Part shown: positions 1 through 5,205 of the stretch, piece after piece
How the letters are laid out: the number at the start of each line of letters is the position of its first letter
How positions within the stretch are numbered: position 1 is the first letter of the stretch
NCBI GenBank assembly: GCA_007116425.1
Contig: SKIL01000033.1
Span: 1 to 5,219 of the forward strand
Length of the DNA stretch: 5,219 nt
Direction: 5' to 3'
DNA from: Bacteriovoracaceae bacterium
GTDB lineage: Bacteria > Bdellovibrionota > Bacteriovoracia > Bacteriovoracales > Bacteriovoracaceae
Made by a program: the position numbers and the translations under genes
Notes under the pieces: model-generated
Database searches by the model: none
What the model was told of the DNA's origin: nothing
Seen by the model: only the letters and a program-made list of their open reading frames with translations

Positions 1-712
1 AGCCAAGTCGGGAGTTTTCTCTAGCACTTTTTGTGAAAATCCCACCATCAAAGCGGCTAATCTCACTTTCAAGGTCTCTAATGAGAGTTGTTAAATTTTC
101 GTCATCTGATCTAAAAGTAAAAACCGAGTCCTCAAATTCTCCATTGCGATAAAAAGATAGGGTGACTCGATCAAAGTCAGGAGCATCCTTTCTATAATAT
201 TTTAAGAGATCCAAGTTGTAGGCCATACTTACTCTGGCCTTTACAAGATCTTCTATCTGAGAATTGTAATTCTCATAATCCTCAATCCATTTGCGAATTT
301 CTGGTCCAAAGTCTCTCGTGGCATTTCTTGTGTTTATTGCATTCTCTCGGCCTTGTCCCGCATAGCTTCTAACGTAGGCTATAATTTTTGGAACAGTTTC
401 GGCTTCATCGAAAATATAATAGGCCGGATATCGATTATCATTGATAACTCTAGAGAAAAATCTTTGGGCCCGTTGAGTACTTCTTGCGAATAGAGATGGG
501 CCAGGCCTTTGAATCGTAAGACGGTTATAACTTCTATGAACAAGATTTTTCTCTTCAAGTGCTCGCTTGATATTTTGCTCATATCCATTTTCTAAAACTC
601 TTGCGACCATATTGGTGCAATTGGAATGATTGCCAGAAGCATGCGATTGAAAGCTCGTCGCAAAAAATATTAAGGCCAAAAAGCTTTTTAAGTTAATAAG
701 GTTCATAAACAT
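1..712 (-). CDS. Secreted protein of unknown function, 3' end outside the window
   Basis: An open frame runs without a stop from an ATG at 712 (minus strand) to the left edge, giving 237 codons; the C-terminus is missing. Residues 1-25 form a signal peptide: start MFMNLINLKS, a hydrophobic core around LALIFFATSF, and a probable signal peptidase I site after SHA (residue 25). The mature part is rich in Arg, Asn, Tyr and Asp. It has one cysteine (C32) and a helical, charged stretch at about 135-175 containing KWIEDYENY. I recognise no family. A second ATG at 706 (residue 3) is equally good as a start; neither has a strong Shine-Dalgarno, only GGGCG just upstream. ATGs at 763 and 802 are in frame but would bury the signal peptide behind 17-30 extra residues. 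It is divergent from the Kazal lipoprotein gene. The existence of a real gene is well supported by the signal peptide and uninterrupted length; the function is unknown. Confidence 0.85.
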   Translation of the reverse strand, partial: MFMNLINLKSFLALIFFATSFQSHASGNHSNCTNMVARVLENGYEQNIKRALEEKNLVHRSYNRLTIQRPGPSLFARSTQRAQRFFSRVINDNRYPAYYIFDEAETVPKIIAYVRSYAGQGRENAINTRNATRDFGPEIRKWIEDYENYNSQIEDLVKARVSMAYNLDLLKYYRKDAPDFDRVTLSFYRNGEFEDSVFTFRSDDENLTTLIRDLESEISRFDGGIFTKSARENSRLG

Positions 713-722
713 TACGCCCAAG

Positions 723-751
723 TTGCACTGTGTTGTTTGGGCCAGTATAAA
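723..751 (+). promoter_or_regulatory. Candidate sigma70-like promoter, distal, for the Kazal lipoprotein gene
   Basis: TTGCAC at 723-728 and TATAAA at 746-751 are separated by exactly 17 bases. Transcription would start near 758 and leave a leader of about 80 bases before the TTG start at 840. The -10 box overlaps a minus-strand TATACT (744-749) that could serve the divergent gene. Confidence 0.45.
744..749 (-). promoter_or_regulatory. Candidate -10 element for the divergent secreted-protein gene
   Basis: On the minus strand these bases read TATACT, five of six matches to the consensus -10, placed about 32 bases before the ATG at 712. No convincing -35 lies 16-18 bases upstream (GCCCTA at the 17-base position), so this is a weak call based on one element. 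Confidence 0.25.
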
Positions 752-757
752 CTGATT

Positions 758-786
758 TTGCATTTTTAGGGCAGACTTGGGATAAT
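758..786 (+). promoter_or_regulatory. Candidate extended -10 promoter, proximal, for the Kazal lipoprotein gene
   Basis: TTGCAT at 758-763 is followed after 17 bases by GATAAT at 781-786. A TG dinucleotide at 778-779 gives an extended -10. The start of transcription would be near 793, with a leader of about 47 bases that contains the AAAAGG ribosome-binding site. Of the candidates in this intergenic region it has the best combination of elements. Confidence 0.5.
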
Positions 787-825
787 TTACACGGTTTCTC
801 ATTGCTTAACTCTTTGACATCTAAC

Positions 826-831
826 AAAAGG
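826..831 (+). promoter_or_regulatory. Ribosome-binding site that decides the TTG start at 840
   Basis: AAAAGG lies 8 bases before the TTG at 840. No ATG is available in frame ahead of the lipoprotein signal, so this site supports the TTG start. Confidence 0.6.
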
Positions 832-839
832 CTAAAATT

Positions 840-1112
840 TTGAAATTATTAGTGCCGATCTTGTTTTCTTTCACTTTATTTACCAGTTGTACTGCTGATC
901 AAGCTGAGTATGAGCGCGATGAGATCTATGGAGGTTGTCCTGAAATCTATGATCCTGTTTGTGCTCAACCACCAATGCCAGAGTGCCCCGAGGGAATGAT
1001 GTGTGCTCAAGTCATGCCTCCTGTTAAAACTTATGTGAATGAGTGTGAAATGAAAAAAGATGGGGCAACTCTCGTGAGTGCTGGAGAGTGCCCTGAAGCT
1101 GAGGATTATTAG
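840..1112 (+). CDS. Small lipoprotein with a variant Kazal-type serine protease inhibitor domain
   Basis: Encodes 90 residues from a TTG start. Residues 1-17 are a lipoprotein signal ending in the lipobox LFTSC, with Cys17 the lipidated residue. The mature part carries a Kazal pattern: C33, the segment PEIYDPV, C41, then KTYVNEC (C69) and a terminal GATLVSAGEC (C84). By homology with classical Kazal domains, C33 would pair with C69 and C41 with C84, and the P1 reactive-site residue (second after C33) would be Glu35. The usual short loop between the second and third of these cysteines (normally about 10 residues, GSDGxTY type) is here 27 residues and contains a Pro/Met-rich insertion with two extra cysteines, C49 and C55. 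The classical first and fifth cysteines are absent. The likely role is inhibition or binding of a protease at the membrane or cell surface; the target is unknown. The gene seems to be transcribed alone from its own promoters. Confidence 0.85.
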   Translation: MKLLVPILFSFTLFTSCTADQAEYERDEIYGGCPEIYDPVCAQPPMPECPEGMMCAQVMPPVKTYVNECEMKKDGATLVSAGECPEAEDY

Positions 1113-1192
1113 TCGATAACTCTCTCAGCAAAAAGAGATGAATGAAAAAACTTCACACTTGTCAGGCCAGATGAAAAATATTTTTGAAATGA

Positions 1193-1201
1193 TGCTAAAC
1201 T
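1193..1201 (+). promoter_or_regulatory. Weak candidate extended -10 element for the glycine-zipper gene
   Basis: TGCTAAACT matches the TGnTAnAnT form of an extended -10 and would start transcription about 25 bases before the ATG at 1234. There is no good -35 at the right distance. A 12-bp A/T palindrome, AAAAATATTTTT (1174-1185), sits just upstream and could bend the DNA or act as an UP-like element. This is only a suggestion. Confidence 0.2.
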
Positions 1202-1221
1202 CGGCCAGTTAAACTTTTGAC

Positions 1222-1227
1222 GAGGTG
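1222..1227 (+). promoter_or_regulatory. Ribosome-binding site that favours ATG 1234 over GTG 1225
   Basis: GAGGTG ends 6 bases before the ATG at 1234. The in-frame GTG at 1225 falls inside this site and so cannot use it; no other Shine-Dalgarno lies upstream of 1225. Confidence 0.6.
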
Positions 1228-1233
1228 AAAAAT

Positions 1234-2091
1234 ATGATCCAATCTAAGTCATTTTTGGCCATATTAATTTTTGTTCTTACTTTTTCTTTTTCTTTCGCCC
1301 TTAAGGCCGAGGAAATTCGGCTTCAGACCTCAATGGACCTACTTGTCGACCATCGAGGAGCACTTGAGTATGTGGCGACTTTACCTGCCAATGCGATCAT
1401 TATCCTCGACACAAATGACCGCCTTTCTCCTCGTTCATATGAGCGAAGCGATGGCAGAATGGAGTACTCTAATATTGGTTGGGTCGGAGTTAGTCATATT
1501 ATAAATAATTCTCGAGGCCGTCATGATAGAGACTTAGATTATGCTGCTTACAGAGTAAATAATCCAGTTCGTGGCGAGTATTTTTATATCTCAGAGCGAG
1601 TTTTCCATAGAGGCCGCAATTATACTCCGGCCCCTGCACCTGTTGTGATTGACCATTTTCATAATGATTACGAAGTTTGCTATGAAAGGCCTCGGACACA
1701 TTGGGTAACTCTTAAAGAGGAGCAGGCGAGACGGGGAAGAAGAAATGCGGTTGTTGGAGCTGGCGCGATGATTATAGGAACCATTATAGGCGGAGGCTCT
1801 GGTGGCAATAGCGACCTTGGAAATCTCATTACAATTGGTGGTGCTGCGATTGCAACGATTGGGCTGGTTCAAATCTCTAATGCTCAAGGGCCTGTGACTG
1901 TATACGATCAGCGCTGTGATCGCTTTTATACGCGCGATACGCGAGTGAGAAGACATCGAATCGATAATAGAAGCTGTACAACTGAGCGCTATTATTCAAG
2001 AAATTGGGGTTCTGAAGTTGAGTACTTTAGAACGACCTGTTCTGGGCAAGTTTATTTTAGTTTCGAGAGAAATCATCACTATTGGTATTAA
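1234..2091 (+). CDS. Secreted Arg/Tyr-rich protein with a central glycine-zipper segment, function unknown
   Basis: Encodes 285 residues from ATG 1234 (288 if GTG 1225 were used, which the ribosome-binding site argues against). Residues 1-25 are a signal peptide with core FLAILIFVLTFSFSF and probable cleavage after ALKA. Residues about 26-145 form an N-terminal region rich in aromatic and Arg residues, ending in a short TPAPAP linker (131-136). Residues 172-214 are hydrophobic and glycine-rich in two runs (AVVGAGAMIIGTIIGGGSGG and a second around LITIGGAAIATIGL), the pattern of glycine-zipper outer-membrane or pore-type proteins. The C-terminal part, 215-285, is rich in Arg and Tyr, with three of the four cysteines (C149, C228, C248, C269), and ends in an aromatic run, HHYWY. 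It could sit in or on the outer membrane, the two glycine-rich runs forming a helical hairpin. No specific family is recognised. A stem-loop follows the stop codon. Confidence 0.85.
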   Translation: MIQSKSFLAILIFVLTFSFSFALKAEEIRLQTSMDLLVDHRGALEYVATLPANAIIILDTNDRLSPRSYERSDGRMEYSNIGWVGVSHIINNSRGRHDRDLDYAAYRVNNPVRGEYFYISERVFHRGRNYTPAPAPVVIDHFHNDYEVCYERPRTHWVTLKEEQARRGRRNAVVGAGAMIIGTIIGGGSGGNSDLGNLITIGGAAIATIGLVQISNAQGPVTVYDQRCDRFYTRDTRVRRHRIDNRSCTTERYYSRNWGSEVEYFRTTCSGQVYFSFERNHHYWY

Positions 2092-2110
2092 TAACCCTGC
2101 ATGTAATATC
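2082..2110 (+). promoter_or_regulatory. Candidate promoter for the deacetylase operon, overlapping the end of the upstream gene
   Basis: TTGGTA at 2082-2087 and TAATAT at 2105-2110 are 17 bases apart, each with four of six consensus matches. Transcription would begin near 2117, so the stem-loop at 2124-2151 would become the first structure of the operon leader. No better promoter is visible in the 27 bases between that stem-loop and the next gene. Confidence 0.3.
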
Positions 2111-2123
2111 AATTGCTTAAGCT

Positions 2124-2151
2124 GTTAAGGACCTTGAATAAGGTCCTTAAC
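2124..2151 (+). terminator. Perfect 12-bp stem-loop; terminator of the glycine-zipper gene or leader hairpin of the operon
   Basis: GTTAAGGACCTT (2124-2135) pairs perfectly with AAGGTCCTTAAC (2140-2151) across a GAAT loop. It begins 32 bases after the stop at 2091. The bases after it, TATTTGTGG, contain only a short T-rich stretch, so it is not a textbook intrinsic terminator. It could still end transcription of the upstream gene, act as an mRNA 3' end, or form an attenuator or stabilising leader of the operon that starts at 2179. Confidence 0.65.
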
Positions 2152-2164
2152 TATTTGTGGATAA

Positions 2165-2182
2165 ATGTCGAAAAGTAGATGA
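2165..2182 (+). other. Possible five-codon leader ORF overlapping the next gene's start
   Basis: ATG at 2165 opens the short frame MSKSR, whose TGA stop (2180-2182) overlaps the tandem ATGATG starts of the lipoprotein gene at 2179/2182. The lipoprotein gene has no clear ribosome-binding site of its own, so termination and reinitiation could supply ribosomes. The leader's own site, GTGGA, is weak and close (3 bases). This could easily be chance. Confidence 0.2.
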
Positions 2183-2532
2183 TGAGAACTCTAGCTCTTA
2201 ATTTATTTTTAGGATTACTCACGGCCTGCCAACAGGTACCTAGCTCATTACCTTTGTGTGAAAACTCCAAGGAACTGAGTCAGGGCTATCAAGGCCTTAT
2301 TAAAATTGAGAAAAAGCTCACTTCTTTAGTCAAAGAATTTGATGAACGGACTGATGTGGAGCTTTCTGAGAATATGGCCTATCAACAGATTCTTGAAATG
2401 AGGCCAAAAAGAGACGAGCTCCTGTCGTACCTTGTTTCTTTCGAATGTGCATTTGATAAATCTCAGGGTTACGAGGATGAAGATATTAATAATCTTTTAA
2501 AGCAAGAAGTGTTAGATCGCTTAGCAGAATAA
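2179..2532 (+). CDS. Small lipoprotein of unknown function, first gene of the deacetylase operon
   Basis: Encodes 117 residues from ATG 2179 (an adjacent ATG at 2182 would give 116). The signal ends in the lipobox LLTAC, with Cys17 as the lipid anchor. The mature chain is short, highly charged and predicted helical: KIEKKLTSLVKEFDERT around 42-58 and a helix through RPKRDELLSYLVSFEC, with an acidic stretch YEDEDIN near 98-104. Two further cysteines, C27 and C90, could form one disulfide holding a helical hairpin. No family is recognised. The stop codon is 14 bases before the chosen start of the deacetylase gene, and the deacetylase ribosome-binding site directly follows the stop, so the two are probably co-transcribed and possibly translationally coupled. 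A partner or anchoring role for the deacetylase is inference from position only. Confidence 0.8.
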   Translation: MMRTLALNLFLGLLTACQQVPSSLPLCENSKELSQGYQGLIKIEKKLTSLVKEFDERTDVELSENMAYQQILEMRPKRDELLSYLVSFECAFDKSQGYEDEDINNLLKQEVLDRLAE

Positions 2533-2538
2533 AAAAGG
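2533..2538 (+). promoter_or_regulatory. Ribosome-binding site that favours GTG 2547 over GTG 2538
   Basis: AAAAGG lies 8 bases before the GTG at 2547. The in-frame GTG at 2538 overlaps the site and so cannot use it. The site follows immediately after the stop codon of the preceding gene (2530-2532). Confidence 0.6.
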
Positions 2539-2546
2539 TGTATATC

Positions 2547-4196
2547 GTGAAAGTTATTTTATCTCAATTTATGGTCTTATTTTTTTTACTTTCGACTCTT
2601 TTGTTTTCGAAAGGTTGTTCGCTTTTTGACTCGGAATCTTATACTTCAGTGGGCGATCGCTCTCCGTCATCTTTGGATTTGAGACAAGATTTTTTAAGTG
2701 ATCAGCACTTACAGTCGCATTTCTATTATATTTTTAATCAGCAAAGACCGTGGGACCTTTTTATCGATGCGATTCATGATCATAAGGATAATTTTTTTAT
2801 TAATCAGGCCTTACTTTACGCTTTCGACGAAGCGATAGAGAGAGGATATGATCCGATGGAGACAGTTTTATATCGAGAGTTGTGGGATGCTCGTAACACA
2901 CACGAGCATCGAGTGGAGCTTTTAAGTTATTATATTACAAAGCTTGAAGACTTATCAATGAATGGAACGAGGCATGAGGTTGAAAGGGCCAATGAGTCAC
3001 TGGCCAAAATTTTTATTGAGATTCACGGTTTACCTGAGCACAAAAAACTTCCATTTATTGAGGTTATCGAAAAAAACCAGATGTATCAAACTAGAGAAAG
3101 CCAAAGGCATAAACAAGCTCTTGGACTAGACTTAAATGCTTCTTTTCGTAGCTTTCAAACGAATGACTTTGATTGGATTCAGTTTTATGAAGATAATAAA
3201 AATGAATTAAAATCTGAAGCTTTTCGAAGAGTTGGAATTGAAGGCTTAAGAGAGCGTTATCTCCCGAATTCGATGAATAAAAGGTATAAGAGGCAGAATC
3301 AACAAGTTGTTTATCCTACGACAGGAAGGGCCGGAAATCTGATTGGTGGAAATTTTCCAGATGGGGTTTGGTCTCTGACGTATGATGATGGACCTAGACC
3401 AAATAGGACGGGTCCAATTCTTGATCTACTAGATGAAGCTAATTTGAAAGCAAGCTTTTTTTGGTTGGCCCAGAATGTAAAAAGACACACTGGAATGGTT
3501 GAAAAGGCGAAAGACCTTGGCATGGAATTAGCGAATCATTCGTACACTCATGCAAACCTTGGTGGTGGAGAAGATGTATCTCATGAAGAGCTTTTAAGAG
3601 AAATTGTGACTTCGACTGATACTTTGGAAGATTATTATGGACAGGAAGTTCGTTTTTTTCGGCTTCCGTATGGTTCTGGTGTTCACTCGGCAGATATACG
3701 CAAGATAATTGCTGATAGGGGGCTTATCCACGTTTTTTGGAACGTTGACAGTTTAGACTGGCAAGACCGAAATCCACGTAGCGTTTTTGAGCGCGTAAAG
3801 TCTCAAATGAATGCGCGGGGAAAGGGGATAATTCTCTTTCATGATATTCACCCTCAGTCGGTTAAGGCGACAGAATTTCTAATTGATTATATCGAAAAGC
3901 AAAATCGCTCAAAAGATACGATTCAGGTGAGAACTCTGGAAGAGATTGTTGAGATTTTAAATAATGCACCACCAGCAGAGGGCCCCTATGTGGTAGCGAA
4001 TTTAAATGTTAGGGGTGGTCCGGGGACTCAATATGATGCGTGTACCGTTATTCCTCAAGGCACACGAGTTGAAATTCTAAGTCGTCATGGCAGTTTTTTA
4101 AAGGTTAATATCGTCGAGCCTTCGGCCTCTATGCGTAGAGCTTTGGCCAAATGTGGGGAAGAGACATTTGTCTCCGGTAATTATGTACAAGAATAA
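2547..4196 (+). CDS. Exported polysaccharide deacetylase (CE4/NodB) with C-terminal SH3b domain
   Basis: Encodes 549 residues from GTG 2547. Residues 1-24 are a hydrophobic export signal ending in SKGC; Cys24 may be lipidated, though the lipobox is atypical (Lys at -2). Residues about 30-255 are a mostly helical, charged region of no recognised family. Residues about 270-450 are a NodB domain with every CE4 motif: TYDDGP (278-283; catalytic base and metal Asp), HSYTH (331-335; metal His pair), RLPYG (372-376), DSLDW (401-405) and LFHDIH (430-435; catalytic His). The enzyme should remove N-acetyl groups from a GlcNAc or MurNAc polymer with a bound divalent metal. Residues about 480-549 are an SH3b domain, starting VVANLNVRGGPG and ending FVSGNYV, likely to bind peptidoglycan. 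Only three cysteines occur: C24, and C499/C536 inside SH3b, which probably form a disulfide. Peptidoglycan is the likely substrate, either its own or, in a predator, that of prey; chitin-like polymers are possible. Confidence 0.93.
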   Translation: MKVILSQFMVLFFLLSTLLFSKGCSLFDSESYTSVGDRSPSSLDLRQDFLSDQHLQSHFYYIFNQQRPWDLFIDAIHDHKDNFFINQALLYAFDEAIERGYDPMETVLYRELWDARNTHEHRVELLSYYITKLEDLSMNGTRHEVERANESLAKIFIEIHGLPEHKKLPFIEVIEKNQMYQTRESQRHKQALGLDLNASFRSFQTNDFDWIQFYEDNKNELKSEAFRRVGIEGLRERYLPNSMNKRYKRQNQQVVYPTTGRAGNLIGGNFPDGVWSLTYDDGPRPNRTGPILDLLDEANLKASFFWLAQNVKRHTGMVEKAKDLGMELANHSYTHANLGGGEDVSHEELLREIVTSTDTLEDYYGQEVRFFRLPYGSGVHSADIRKIIADRGLIHVFWNVDSLDWQDRNPRSVFERVKSQMNARGKGIILFHDIHPQSVKATEFLIDYIEKQNRSKDTIQVRTLEEIVEILNNAPPAEGPYVVANLNVRGGPGTQYDACTVIPQGTRVEILSRHGSFLKVNIVEPSASMRRALAKCGEETFVSGNYVQE

Positions 4197-4203
4197 GAGA
4201 AGG
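4196..4203 (+). promoter_or_regulatory. Ribosome-binding site of the third operon gene
   Basis: AGAGAAGG lies 4 bases before the ATG at 4208 and overlaps the last base of the deacetylase stop codon (4194-4196), which supports tight operon coupling. Confidence 0.55.
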
Positions 4204-4207
4204 TAAA

Positions 4208-4726
4208 ATGAAGTTTTATAATTTATTAATGACATTGGGGGCGTTTACATTTTCTTTGAGTGCTTATGCCGGTCAAGGAGAGCTTGAGGTATACAATGTA
4301 ATGTCGAAAAAGGTAGAGAGTACTAATACGATCAAGAGTATTACGTATACGGCCGACTATGTACAAATTCAGGCCGAGAATGGTGTGAGCTGTTCCCTTC
4401 CAATTGATAAGATGATGCCTCGATATGTTGAGTCTAATCCCTGTGCCGAAGGTTTTCAGGCCCCCGAATATGAACAAGAGAGAGGGAGAATTATCGAGCG
4501 CTTTTCTCATGCACGTAATTATGTTGTGAGGTGCTCTTTTAGAGATGATCGTCTTATCGGTTATTCATTTACTGGTAATACTCTCTATGATGGTGAGCCT
4601 TTGTTAACTCATCAGGCCTTAGCATTTGATTTAAACTCCTATCCTCCACCGCCTCCACCGAGAGAGCCTAATCCTCTCGAGAGACTTGGTCGATATCTTG
4701 GTCGTGTTCTTATGAAGATGAAATAA
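4208..4726 (+). CDS. Secreted protein with a proline-rich C-terminal tail, function unknown, third gene of the operon
   Basis: Encodes 172 residues. Residues 1-21 are a signal peptide with probable cleavage after AYA. The mature region, 22-140, looks mostly beta-stranded (alternating polar and hydrophobic residues in ELEVYNVMS, SITYTADYVQIQ and NYVVRCSFRDDRLIGYSF), as expected for a small periplasmic or surface domain. It has three cysteines: C62, C79 and C109. Residues 146-151 are six prolines in a row, followed by PREPNPLERLGRYLGRVLMKMK, a basic tail that could be amphipathic and touch a membrane or polymer. No family is recognised. The gene begins 11 bases after the deacetylase stop codon, so it is very probably in the same transcript. 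Its job near the cell wall is inferred from this context. It converges on the next gene with a 7-base gap. Confidence 0.82.
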   Translation: MKFYNLLMTLGAFTFSLSAYAGQGELEVYNVMSKKVESTNTIKSITYTADYVQIQAENGVSCSLPIDKMMPRYVESNPCAEGFQAPEYEQERGRIIERFSHARNYVVRCSFRDDRLIGYSFTGNTLYDGEPLLTHQALAFDLNSYPPPPPPREPNPLERLGRYLGRVLMKMK

Positions 4727-4733
4727 CTTTTAT

Positions 4734-5192
4734 TCAAATTTTTTGAATGTAAGTAAATAAACTTTTGTTGTAAACGCGAAGTCTTTTTGACTCATCAAGA
4801 TCATGAATAATATCGGATAGAAGTTTTATTTTTAATTCATCTTTCAAGCTTTCAATAGTGTCAACTTCAACTTTTGCAATGATTTTATGTAATTCAATTA
4901 AGTTTATTTCAGAGTCTGCGATGATGATATTTTCTAAGTTAAGGTCTTGAGAATTGAGAAGCTCTCTTAAAGTCATCGTTGTGATTTTTTTGCTTTCTTT
5001 TGATTCGTGCTCAATATTACTATAAAGGCGTAAGTTGAGAGCTTGTTCGGAAGTCTCTGAGGTGGTGCTAGAACTTGTCTCACTTGAATGTAAGACTTCA
5101 TCAATATTTATATTTGGTGCCTGGTCTCCACATGCCGTAAGGAGAATTGTCGATATAACTAGGCCAGAGAGTAAAAATGATTTTTTAAGCAT
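4734..5192 (-). CDS. Small lipoprotein with Ser/Thr-rich linker, function unknown
   Basis: Encodes 152 residues on the minus strand from ATG 5192. Residues 1-21 are a lipoprotein signal, MLKKSFLLSG through the lipobox LLTAC, with Cys21 lipidated and the only cysteine present. Residues 36-49 form a low-complexity Ser/Thr/Glu linker. The remainder, about 70-152, is predicted to be helical with Leu, Ile, Lys and Glu in near-heptad spacing (IIIADSEINLIELHKIIAKV, then SLKDELKIKLLSDIIHDL), suggesting a helical or coiled-coil domain. The base composition looks more AT-rich than its neighbours. It is convergent with the deacetylase operon and so is an independent unit whose promoter lies outside the window to the right. 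No family is recognised. Confidence 0.82.
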   Translation of the reverse strand: MLKKSFLLSGLVISTILLTACGDQAPNINIDEVLHSSETSSSTTSETSEQALNLRLYSNIEHESKESKKITTMTLRELLNSQDLNLENIIIADSEINLIELHKIIAKVEVDTIESLKDELKIKLLSDIIHDLDESKRLRVYNKSLFTYIQKI

Positions 5193-5199
5193 TCCTAAG

Positions 5200-5205
5200 T
5201 CCTTT
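5200..5205 (-). promoter_or_regulatory. Ribosome-binding site of the minus-strand lipoprotein gene
   Basis: On the minus strand these bases read AAAGGA, 7 bases before the ATG at 5192, a good position that confirms the start. Confidence 0.6.

Noticed and set aside
379..588. 69-codon minus-strand open frame
   Set aside because: It overlaps, in another frame, the longer minus-strand gene with a signal peptide at 1-712.
814..819. Perfect TTGACA as a -35 for the gene at 840
   Set aside because: The only -10-like hexamer downstream (TAAAAT, 833-838) is 13 bases away and overlaps the region between the ribosome-binding site and the start codon, so the transcript would lack AAAAGG.
1121..1138. Possible terminator hairpin TCTCT/AGAGA after the Kazal gene
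   Set aside because: Only five base pairs with an 8-base loop and no T-run after it.
1172..1235. Direct repeat TGAAAAATAT at 1172-1181 and 1226-1235
   Set aside because: Ten A/T-rich bases repeated once in an AT-rich spacer; the second copy overlaps a ribosome-binding site and start codon, so chance is the simplest reading.
1591..1956. 121-codon minus-strand open frame
   Set aside because: It lies wholly inside the glycine-zipper gene, has no ribosome-binding site or signal, and its translation is low-complexity Arg/Ser/Asn; it is a shadow frame.
4226..4510. 94-codon minus-strand open frame opposite the third operon gene
   Set aside because: No ribosome-binding site or export signal, and the plus-strand gene fits the operon with its own site.
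4732..4748. ATTCAAA/TTTGAAT hairpin between the convergent genes as a bidirectional terminator
   Set aside because: Seven almost all A/T pairs with a 3-base loop is too weak, and most of it lies inside the minus-strand coding region; no stable G/C stem.
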